From a virus, in the IMG/VR virus record IMGVR_UViG_3300049482_000063, positions 1 to 27,139 of that record: 27,139 nucleotides of DNA, one strand, 5' to 3'. The notes under the pieces were generated by a model. It did no database searches. It worked only from the letters and a program-made list of their open reading frames with translations, and was not told where the DNA came from. Position 1 is the first letter of the stretch, and every line of letters begins with the position of its first letter. Position numbers and translations under genes: made by a program. Below are positions 20,618 through 27,139 of the stretch, piece by piece.

Positions 20618-22111
20618 CTACTCCCAGACAGCGTCTATGTTGCACATGTAGGTGACTGCACCTGTGGCGGTTACAACACCACCAACACCAAGTTTGAGTA
20701 CGATAGCCACAAATTCACCAGGACGCACAACTATAGGTACAGTAAAGCTGACACTTATAGGGGTGGCTTGTGTACCAGCTACAGCCGCTGCTGTAGGGCC
20801 AAAGCTCGAAAGCCCTAACGGTACAACACGGGGTGCATGTGTTGTAGCTGTGGCAAATGAGGCGGTTTCTGCTGTTGCAAGAGATACTGCTGTATGACCA
20901 TATTGTAGGGATGCCTGATAAGGTAAAATCGCACCAGCCGACAAAACAACAGATACATGACCAGATAACTGGACTCCGTATATTAGTAAGTTTCTACCAG
21001 TAATGTTTATTGTTGATGCAGGGTTTTGATAAGAAAACAGAATACCATCTGTAGATACTGCAAGCGTAGGAAGAACCGCCGCTTGTCCACCCAGACCCGT
21101 AAAGGCTGCTGTGGTATTCGTTAAAGCGACCGCTGTTGGTGCTGTAGAGTTTGCGTAGATAGAGGTTTTACCCTGAGTGTGACCGTTCTGACCTAGGTTA
21201 CCCTGCTGTCCTAAAGTAGCCAATTGTGCAGGCCAATCTTTGTTGGTAGCGATGTCTGAGGTGTAGATGTTTATATCTGCTACACGCACAGTGTTAGAGT
21301 TAGCTACAACTCCTGTACAGATTTTCTGCATGAAACAAGGCAATGAAGCATTTTGGAACGGTTGACCGTTAGCTACTGCGTTTGCAAGTGTACCAAGAAG
21401 TATACCATCTCTCCAGAACTCGATAAGCTGTTCACCGATAATGATTTCCAATACATAGTTACTACCAAGAGTGAAGCTAGCTAGAGTTGCAAGTGAAGCA
21501 GTTGTAGCTTCAACCCCATTAAAGAATGCCTTACCGAATAGTCCTGCTGTCGTGAGGTGAAACCACACTCCGTCTGTAGGCGCTGTACCAGCCGTTGCTG
21601 GGTTACCAAAACCACAACGATACTCCTCGTTCGCTACCAGTGTTGCTGTGAATAAAGAGGTCGTAAACTTGGCTGCAATAGATGCCTTACCTATTAACGG
21701 GAAGTGCTGAAAGGTTTTCATGATTGCACCATGAGTAGCAGCTGTACCTTGAACCGTACCAAAGTTCAATGTTCCTACACCTGGCTGAGATGCGGTCATT
21801 GTTGCAAATATGTAGTTCCAAATTGAAGTGTTTTGAGTCGTAGCGTTAAATGTATCGTTGAACATCAAGGTATCTATACCAACTCTTAGTCGTCTGTGGA
21901 GTGAGGTTTTAGGAGATTTTACATTCCTTGCAAGGGTAACTGTACCCTCATCATTTACACTATACATACCCACTGCACCTGCCTGTGCTGGGCCACCGCC
22001 ACTTATGACACCTGCTGCGGTATAACCTGGAGTATTTACCTTTAGGTTATTACTAGCGTCTACTTCTGCAACATTCCCTGAGGTGTTGCCTTCTACTCTA
22101 ATTCCTGCCAT
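20618..22111 (-). CDS. Fibre/adhesin protein with lectin-like jelly roll
   Basis: A 497-residue virion protein. It begins with a short attachment-like part (GIRVEGNTSGNVAEVDASNN), followed by residues about 95-285 with a concanavalin-like jelly-roll layout (MFNDTFNATTQNTSIWNYIF, AAKFTTSLFTATLVANEEYR, GVWFHLTTAGLFGKAFFNGV, NYVLEIIIGEQLIEFWRDGI, TVRVADINIYTSD), then a beta-rich C-terminal domain with NTTAAFTGLGGQAAVLPTLA. Binding to host surface sugars is likely. AGAAGGA precedes the start. It resembles other phage head or tail fibre proteins in general layout only. Confidence 0.8.
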   Translation of the reverse strand: MAGIRVEGNTSGNVAEVDASNNLKVNTPGYTAAGVISGGGPAQAGAVGMYSVNDEGTVTLARNVKSPKTSLHRRLRVGIDTLMFNDTFNATTQNTSIWNYIFATMTASQPGVGTLNFGTVQGTAATHGAIMKTFQHFPLIGKASIAAKFTTSLFTATLVANEEYRCGFGNPATAGTAPTDGVWFHLTTAGLFGKAFFNGVEATTASLATLASFTLGSNYVLEIIIGEQLIEFWRDGILLGTLANAVANGQPFQNASLPCFMQKICTGVVANSNTVRVADINIYTSDIATNKDWPAQLATLGQQGNLGQNGHTQGKTSIYANSTAPTAVALTNTTAAFTGLGGQAAVLPTLAVSTDGILFSYQNPASTINITGRNLLIYGVQLSGHVSVVLSAGAILPYQASLQYGHTAVSLATAETASFATATTHAPRVVPLGLSSFGPTAAAVAGTQATPISVSFTVPIVVRPGEFVAIVLKLGVGGVVTATGAVTYMCNIDAVWE

Positions 22112-22129
22112 GTCGTAATCCTTCTTTCG

Positions 22130-22411
22130 TTATGCCCACACCCAGTGGACGTTAAATGTTCCGTTTAATCTCATATCAAGATTCGATGTATAAATGTCAA
22201 AGCCTGTGCCTGGCACGATATTCCCACAAGTTATATTTAGGGGTATAATTGAATGCTCGTAGGCATTATGCGTGGCTGTGGCTTCTGCCATTAAATACGC
22301 TTCGACCTGTGAGCCTGCAATAATACCTGCTTGACCCGTAACGGTAGTGGTCACTAGGTTTGTACCTGGTGCCGACCCAAAGTCCGCTACGGCTGTTCCT
22401 GTTGCACCCAT
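22130..22411 (-). CDS. 93-residue beta-rich virion protein
   Basis: Starts MGATGTAVADFGSAPGTNLV and ends NGTFNVHWVWA. The full pattern (A..DFG..PGTN....VTGQ.GI..GS..EAYLM..ATA.HNAYEH.I.PL...CG.IV.GTGF.IY....L.G.F.V.WVWA) is familiar to me from many uncharacterised phage structural loci, where it neighbours fibre genes. A small beta-sandwich subunit on the tail or baseplate is likely; exact role unknown. Its ATG overlaps the TAA of the large fibre gene. Confidence 0.85.
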   Translation of the reverse strand: MGATGTAVADFGSAPGTNLVTTTVTGQAGIIAGSQVEAYLMAEATATHNAYEHSIIPLNITCGNIVPGTGFDIYTSNLDMRLNGTFNVHWVWA

Positions 22412-24939
22412 TAGACGTTTTTCACTCCTTGCACGAACAATCTTAAATCAGTCAATGACGTGATACAGGTAGCCGTCCAGTTGTTAGCTGCTGTTGTCTG
22501 CTTGACTGGTACGGTGATGTTTGCACCTATTTGTTGACCAGCAGGCACGTACATCGACCATATAACTGAACCTGCTGTTGCGTCTCGTATATCTACCCTT
22601 GTGGCGGTAGCGGAAGTATTAGCGATTGTGATAAGAGTAATGTCGTGAAACACCCCAGCTGCGGCTGCGGTTAGAATTGTAGTCTCCGCGGTACTTGCTG
22701 TAATCGTGGTTGTTTGGTGTACTTCTAGGTCTCTTACCTGATTAAGAACGACAACTTGCCTACCTATATCGTCATAAGTAGCATCTACCCTATCTAGGTC
22801 TGCTACTGCCGTGGGGTTGGTTGTGCGAGCTTTACCACCTATTTTTACTGGGTTGCCCGAATCTACACCGTCATGGGCTATTGTTCCTACAACCTGAGCG
22901 TTTAGGTTAGAGGCTGTTGCTTGACGAACATCTGCGTTTTGTGTGACAGAAGATACAGTGGCTATAACACCAGTACCGTCGTTTACTTGAGCCACCCTAA
23001 GTACGCCAGTAGATGATGCACCGTTACCTGTTGCTACGGTGTTAGCACCTAGTTGAGCAACATTAACCGACTGGTTAGCTGTAAGCGCACCTATCACATT
23101 CGCACCAGTAGGTAGGGCTTGTATTTGAGCAACCTTTAATTCACCCGTGGAGTTGACCTGTAGCGGTGCAACTTCGTTAGTTGTATCAACAAGTGTAGTG
23201 TTAGCGTCCCTACGGACTGCACCAATAATGTTCCCCTTAGTAGTTGCTTCTGTATATGTTGTTGTTCCAAGTGTGGCGACAGTGTCATCTAATAGTTGAG
23301 TAGAGGTAAGTATGGCTGCTGAATTAGAATCTAAAACATTTAGTTCATTTGCTGCGGTTACATTAGCCGAACGGTTATTGCCAGCACCATCGGACATAAC
23401 GGTTCTTAGTGAACCCTTAGAGTTGAGTTGTAGGTTGTTATAGCGGGTTGATGTTAGAGTTGGTGGTGTAGAATTGTACTGACCAGCTGGTATAGTGTTA
23501 ATAGTATTACTTACGTTAATAACGTCCTCTGTACCACCTTGTGTATTGTTGACCGTTACATCGCCTATGTCTACACCTGGTTGGGTCTGTAGGGCAGAAG
23601 TGGCTGCGCCAGTTGGGAGTGGAAGCGACGCTGCGCTTACAGGTTGAGTTGCTTGAAAAAACGTACCATCTACGGTTATAGAACCACCGTTGTCTTGTAT
23701 TGCAAGAACGCCTGACGTGTCTGTTTTAATAGATTGTATATTCGTTCCGTCATCGCCCATTGCGATTGTACCCGTTGCCGTACCTCTAACTGCGCCGTCT
23801 GCGTACTGAGTGCCGCCGCCAAAAGTATCAACAAAGGCACCCGCAGAAGTAACTATCTGCGTGTACGCTGCGCCGTAATTGGTGGCACGTTGGGCTATGT
23901 TATCGCCGTCAGCAGATACGATTGTGGCGGGAGTGTCTTTTCTTACTAGGATAGGTACGGTACCTGTAGGGTCTGCTGCTGCTGGGGCATCTTCGGTGTA
24001 CTGTGTTCCGCCGCCTACCGCTACGGGCGCGCCTGCTGTATCTCTTAAAGTAACGTCTAGAGGCTGTCTATCTGCACTTGCAGCTGTTGAGGTTGGATAG
24101 CCAGCCGCTGTTGCTCCTTTAAGAGCTGTGTGCAGGTCACCCCCACTACCACCCGCTAAACTAGACCCGTCAGCATTTACAACTACTACCCCGTACTTTG
24201 TTGGGTCGGCAATAGCAGGTACGACGGCGGCGTATTTAGACGCGCCCGTAGCATCTGCAAAGGTAGAACCACTCGCACCTCCACCTCCACCCGTACGTTT
24301 GTCAACAATCTCTTTAAGAAGTTTGTTTGATTTATCAATTCTTGTTTCGACACCCTTTAAATCTGTTTCGGGAATTTTCGGGAATTTTGGAACCTCTTTA
24401 TTATTTATGGCGTTAACGACGTCTAGCAGTAAGTCTTGTAGTGGTTTTAGGTTAGGTGCATCAACGTTAATTATAGGTGCTTTCACATCTATCGTTGGGT
24501 TTAGCTTAAGTCCTTTAACCGCTTTTTCTAGTGAAGTCGTATCAAGCTTGACTTCCGCTAAGTTGGATACTTTTAACGTGTCCTTTTGTTCAGGTATCTT
24601 GGGTAGCGACTTAGGTATAAGCCCAAGTTCACGTTTCATGCCATTTAGAGCGTCTGTAACTGGCTTTAGGTCTAGCTTGTTGCTAAGTATATCTTTATCT
24701 AATTTCGATATGGCTACAACGACCCTATCGACGTCAGGTGTAGATATGCTTTTTAACTGATTGACTACTTCCGTCTTGGTGGTTTTACCGTCTAAGAACT
24801 GAATAAGAGCGCCAATAGCGGTAACCATATTACGCTGAATACCATCAATCTGTACTAGACGTTCCTTATGCTGTGTGTCTAGTTTATCTTGGTTTTCTTT
24901 AGTAGCGTAATGTTGCCTTAGTGGCGCTCTCTTATCCAT
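22411..24939 (-). CDS. Large fibre/stalk protein
   Basis: An 842-residue virion protein. The first 230 residues are helical and coiled (HATKENQ-type start, IDGIQRNMVTAIGALIQFLD, then KAPIINVDAPNLKPLQDLL) and end in a GGGGGASG hinge. The rest is a long Thr/Ala/Gly/Val-rich beta region with repeated elements such as GGGTQYTEDAP and GGGTQYADGAV, ATSALQTQPGVDIGDVTVNN and ADGDNIAQRATNYGAAYT, ending in a compact domain (DITLITIANTSATATRVDIR and FVQGVKNV). The layout fits a trimeric fibre with coiled attachment stem. No clear ribosome binding site precedes the ATG, so translation may be coupled to the gene upstream. Confidence 0.8.
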   Translation of the reverse strand: MDKRAPLRQHYATKENQDKLDTQHKERLVQIDGIQRNMVTAIGALIQFLDGKTTKTEVVNQLKSISTPDVDRVVVAISKLDKDILSNKLDLKPVTDALNGMKRELGLIPKSLPKIPEQKDTLKVSNLAEVKLDTTSLEKAVKGLKLNPTIDVKAPIINVDAPNLKPLQDLLLDVVNAINNKEVPKFPKIPETDLKGVETRIDKSNKLLKEIVDKRTGGGGGASGSTFADATGASKYAAVVPAIADPTKYGVVVVNADGSSLAGGSGGDLHTALKGATAAGYPTSTAASADRQPLDVTLRDTAGAPVAVGGGTQYTEDAPAAADPTGTVPILVRKDTPATIVSADGDNIAQRATNYGAAYTQIVTSAGAFVDTFGGGTQYADGAVRGTATGTIAMGDDGTNIQSIKTDTSGVLAIQDNGGSITVDGTFFQATQPVSAASLPLPTGAATSALQTQPGVDIGDVTVNNTQGGTEDVINVSNTINTIPAGQYNSTPPTLTSTRYNNLQLNSKGSLRTVMSDGAGNNRSANVTAANELNVLDSNSAAILTSTQLLDDTVATLGTTTYTEATTKGNIIGAVRRDANTTLVDTTNEVAPLQVNSTGELKVAQIQALPTGANVIGALTANQSVNVAQLGANTVATGNGASSTGVLRVAQVNDGTGVIATVSSVTQNADVRQATASNLNAQVVGTIAHDGVDSGNPVKIGGKARTTNPTAVADLDRVDATYDDIGRQVVVLNQVRDLEVHQTTTITASTAETTILTAAAAGVFHDITLITIANTSATATRVDIRDATAGSVIWSMYVPAGQQIGANITVPVKQTTAANNWTATCITSLTDLRLFVQGVKNV

Positions 24940-24940
24940 A

Positions 24941-25399
24941 TTAGTAGGCTGTTACTGCCGCGTTAGGGGTAATGGCTATATAGTCAAGAATATAGTTAAT
25001 CTTGCCTGCTGTAATAGCTGCGGTGGCATCTGTGGCAATAATGTCGGTGTTTGTGACTGACCACAATGGCACCTTTGTTAGAGCCGTACCCCTTGCAACT
25101 ACTGCTGCCGTGCTGTCTATACCCGCATTGGCTACCATGTTCGTACAAGTTAGTATAGGTATCAACATGTTAGTTGTACCTGCTACACCGTGTACTAGAG
25201 TAGCTGTTGCACCCGCTAGGGTTGTTTCAACATAACCCCTTAAAGAACAAATTACCGTACCTGTAACTGCAAACAGTTTAATAGTATCGTTTAGAGCACC
25301 TGAACCTGCAACGTTTGAAAACGTCATAGATTTCATAGCACCACTTGGCTTTACGCCTGCCTGCATTTCATCTAGTTCGCCTCTTGTGAATGAACCCAT
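24941..25399 (-). CDS. Capsid-associated or decoration-type protein
   Basis: A 152-residue protein with an N-terminal tail (MGSFTRGELDEMQAGVK) and a beta-rich rest (VTGTVICSLRGYVETTLAGA, TATLVHGVAGTTNMLIPILT, GIDSTAAVVARGTALTKVPL, ITAGKINYILDYIAITP). I recall similar VTGTV...GYVETTLAGATATI.HGVAG sequences in uncharacterised phage structural loci near capsid genes. It may decorate the head. AAGGAGA precedes the start; only one base separates it from the large fibre gene. Confidence 0.75.
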   Translation of the reverse strand: MGSFTRGELDEMQAGVKPSGAMKSMTFSNVAGSGALNDTIKLFAVTGTVICSLRGYVETTLAGATATLVHGVAGTTNMLIPILTCTNMVANAGIDSTAAVVARGTALTKVPLWSVTNTDIIATDATAAITAGKINYILDYIAITPNAAVTAY

Positions 25400-25536
25400 A
25401 TTGTCTCCTTATTCAAACTTTATCCGTTCAGGTATTGGTCGTCTGTACGAATTGAGTCTGATTATTTTATTGGTAGGTGTTTGCCGTTACAGTCATGCCT
25501 GTGGCTCCGTAATCGTGGCTGTCACCATTAGTTAGC
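25400..25536. other. Intergenic stretch with a coding-like +1 frame
   Basis: Between the two decoration-type genes. In the +1 frame relative to the upstream gene, a segment reading GHAKLRLTNGDSHDYGATGM and TVTANTYQ is open from about 25600 to 25471. It looks protein-like but has no start and the upstream gene already ends with a natural-looking C-terminus. Nothing else seen. Confidence 0.3.
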
Positions 25537-25962
25537 CTAAGCTTCGCGTGTCCAGATACCTGAGATAGCGTAGACAAGTGGGCCGTTAGTCTCAGCGGTG
25601 TTCACGATAGTCGCATAGTCGCCGACTTTCATAGTAGTCTTTGTAAGGATTATGTCCTTGTTATCTACTGCTGTACCCGTAACGCCACCCTGTATTTGGT
25701 CGGCTGCTACTGGTGAGATTGAAAGGTTCATAGTACCGTCTGATACAGCGCCAGTTGGTGTGCCTGATGGTTTTACACCACCTGCACGAATCTTCCAAGA
25801 ACCCTGGGTTGCCGTTGCTGGGATTGATACCACAACTGCGTCTGCGATTACGTTTTGTAAGAAGCCGCTATCTGCTAGTGTAAGAGTTTTGGCGGTATCT
25901 ACGTCTACCGTTAAACTACCGTCTGCTAGTCGATAAGCTGCTGTGTTAGCCATGTTAGCCAT
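25537..25962 (-). CDS. Head decoration-type protein
   Basis: A 141-residue beta-rich protein: AAYRLADGSLTVDVDTAKTL, LADSGFLQNVIADAVVVSIP, WKIRAGGVKPSGTPT, ISPVAADQIQGGVTG, DNKDIILTKTTMKVGDYATI, ISGIWTREA. The order QNVIADxVxVxIP, ISPxxAD.I.G, DNKD..., KVGDY and a final GTW.RE is one I recognise from small phage head proteins. It directly follows the 62-residue gene near the capsid gene, so capsid stabilisation or decoration is likely. AAAAGGAA precedes the ATG. Confidence 0.8.
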   Translation of the reverse strand: MANMANTAAYRLADGSLTVDVDTAKTLTLADSGFLQNVIADAVVVSIPATATQGSWKIRAGGVKPSGTPTGAVSDGTMNLSISPVAADQIQGGVTGTAVDNKDIILTKTTMKVGDYATIVNTAETNGPLVYAISGIWTREA

Positions 25963-25982
25963 GTTATATTCCTTTTCTTAGA

Positions 25983-26171
25983 TTACTTTTTAACTGTTTC
26001 GGGAGTAATGGTTGGTACGTCGCCCACTCTTTCAAACCCCGCCCTAATAAAAGCATCAATTTGTGATGAGCCTAGTTCGGGTAATAGTTTTAATACCGTT
26101 TCTGCGCCCGTCTCTTTGTGCCTGTATAGACCTGATTGTGGTAGTGCTGTGCCGTTGCCGTTAGTTTCCAT
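25983..26171 (-). CDS. 62-residue virion-locus protein
   Basis: Starts METNGNGTALPQSGLYRHKE. The middle TGAETVLKLLPELGSSQIDA and FIRAGFERVGD suggest a short beta-alpha fold, and the tail is Pro/Thr-rich and basic. It has AAGGAG upstream and lies between the capsid and decoration genes. I recall ALPQSGxYRHxETG-type openings in small proteins next to phage capsid genes but cannot name a function. Confidence 0.8.
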   Translation of the reverse strand: METNGNGTALPQSGLYRHKETGAETVLKLLPELGSSQIDAFIRAGFERVGDVPTITPETVKK

Positions 26172-26192
26172 TATTATCTCCTTACTTAGTTA

Positions 26193-27038
26193 CTATGGTG
26201 CTGTTTTGATGCGTATACCTGTGGCTTTTTGGCCCAAGATAAAGCAGTCAAAGTAGCGGCGACCCTGTACTAACCAACCGTCGATATTGCTATCGTTGTC
26301 TAGTGTACGAATCATGTTGAACTTATTGACTGCAACTGCTACGTTTCGGCAGGTAATCATAAATTCAAACTTAGCTACTAGGAAGCTTGCAGGAACTTTA
26401 ACGATTGTAAGACCGTCAACTTCACCCAAGATACCTTTTTTAAGGTCTGCAACTGATGTGTCACATGCCTTTATAAATTCAGGGTCACGCTTCAATAGGT
26501 TGTAGTTTGTTGGAGTAATCCACAAAGTACGTCCTTCAGGCGAGTAAAGCAACTCGTCAAGAGCGGCTTGCTGAACTAAAATCAAACTGAAGATAGTTGT
26601 GTTAGCTACTGCTGTTGAACCAATAGAACCTTGTGAGTTAGCGATAGCATAAGCTGTCAAAATACTCAAGTTATATACGTCTAGGTTCTTTACAATCACT
26701 TCACGTACTTGGCGCTTCACGAATGAAGCAGCTTCTGTAACCATTTGTGAATCTTCGTAGTTGCCACGGTCAATAGCTGCGTTAAATGCTTTGTCTTGTG
26801 AAAGAGTCAAAGTTTGTACGCCAGTACCTACTTCTGTAAGCGCACCAAAACGACTAGCGTTTAGTTCGCCACGGTTATAGTCTACTTCCGCTACTGTGTT
26901 TACGTTATAGATAGTAACGCTGTTCTTGCCGTTAAAATCCAAACGAATGTCGTTGTCTAAGCGTCCCTTTGTTAGTGATTCAAGATATACTCTTTCGTCA
27001 ACTACTTTAAGGTGGGCTGCACTATAGGTTTGTGCCAT
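26193..27038 (-). CDS. Major capsid protein
   Basis: A 281-residue protein of the HK97-fold type by pattern: VVDERVYLESLTKGRLDN near the start, the NSVTIYNVNTVAEVDYNRGE strand-loop, GTGVQTLTLSQDKAFNAAID, then a long helix (QMVTEAASFVKRQVREVIVK), the A-domain region with LLYSPEGRTLWITPTNYNLL and VADLKKGILGEVDGLTIVKV, and a final beta strand pair. The VQT(L/M)TL(S/T)QDK.F...IDRGN segment is typical of this capsid group. It follows a scaffold-like C-terminus and precedes the decoration-type genes, the normal order. AGAAGGA stands upstream. Confidence 0.9.
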   Translation of the reverse strand: MAQTYSAAHLKVVDERVYLESLTKGRLDNDIRLDFNGKNSVTIYNVNTVAEVDYNRGELNASRFGALTEVGTGVQTLTLSQDKAFNAAIDRGNYEDSQMVTEAASFVKRQVREVIVKNLDVYNLSILTAYAIANSQGSIGSTAVANTTIFSLILVQQAALDELLYSPEGRTLWITPTNYNLLKRDPEFIKACDTSVADLKKGILGEVDGLTIVKVPASFLVAKFEFMITCRNVAVAVNKFNMIRTLDNDSNIDGWLVQGRRYFDCFILGQKATGIRIKTAP

Positions 27039-27057
27039 CGTGTTTGTCCTTCTTTAG

Positions 27058-27139
27058 TTAGTCAGACTTCAGAATGTCCATGATTGCGTCTTTGGGCGTT
27101 TCTTTAGGTGGCGCTGCTGGTTTTGAATCAGCATTGATA
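27058..27139 (-). CDS. C-terminus of a scaffold-like protein, partial
   Basis: Only the last 26 residues or so are in the window: INADSKPAAPPKETPKDAIM then DILKSD and TAA. A charged Pro/Ala/Lys linker ending in a short helix, directly before the capsid gene, is what the end of a capsid scaffolding protein looks like. The start and most of the gene lie outside. Confidence 0.65.
   Translation of the reverse strand, partial: INADSKPAAPPKETPKDAIMDILKSD

Noticed and set aside
24367-24386. 10-bp tandem duplication CGGGAATTTT
   Set aside because: Two copies only, inside the coiled stem of the large fibre gene (PKFPKIP), within normal coding variation.

Overview
The window is about 27 kb of a tailed double-stranded DNA bacteriophage with a moderately AT-rich genome, standard stop codons (TGA is used as a real stop in many ATGA overlaps) and good Shine-Dalgarno sites. 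The architecture looks podovirus-like: a capsid protein, large ejection-type virion proteins and many fibre or adhesin proteins are present, while no tape measure, tail tube or sheath is seen. Terminase, portal and DNA polymerase are not in the window; they may lie outside it. No integrase, repressor, tRNA or CRISPR array was found. The host is probably a Saccharibacterium (TM7) or a close relative. This rests mainly on the protein at 4258-4938, whose C-terminal Cys-rich, lysozyme-like domain ends in a Trp-rich GSW..AW..W...GWW pattern that I associate with Saccharibacteria. It is an inference from recalled family patterns, not a database result.

Layout. (1) 1-1422, minus strand: an operon of very small overlapping genes, four of them only 37-42 aa, ending in a protein with a long 12-bp/4-residue tandem repeat cut by the window edge. 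(2) 1423-2000: a gene-poor divergent control region. It holds two nearly identical promoters facing outward and, between them, two compact promoter-plus-terminator units that may make small RNAs. (3) 2001-5179, plus strand: a presumed early operon with tiny Cys-rich proteins, an ERF single-strand annealing protein, a NinG/Rap-like nuclease, a small membrane protein, the membrane-anchored lysozyme-like protein and a glutaredoxin. (4) 5185-5218: a bidirectional terminator where the rightward and leftward transcripts converge. (5) 5343-27139, minus strand: the late operon. Read in the direction of transcription from the right edge it gives a scaffold-like C-terminus, major capsid protein, small capsid-associated or decoration-type proteins, fibre and adhesin proteins, ejection-type proteins (one apparently needing a +1 frameshift), connector and stopper-like proteins, a LamG fibre, the lysis cassette (XhlA-like protein, GH25 endolysin, holin), then an HNH-like protein, a metallophosphoesterase and three unknown small genes.

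How it fits together. ERF and the NinG-like nuclease form a lambda/P22-style recombination module. The late operon builds and releases the particle. The most unusual points are the nano-gene operon, the candidate small RNA whose loop is complementary to the shared ribosome binding sites of genes on both sides, the +1 frameshift joining the two halves of an ejection-type protein, a ribosome binding site in the loop of a hairpin before the LamG fibre, and a recent 72-bp duplication in the QV-repeat gene.
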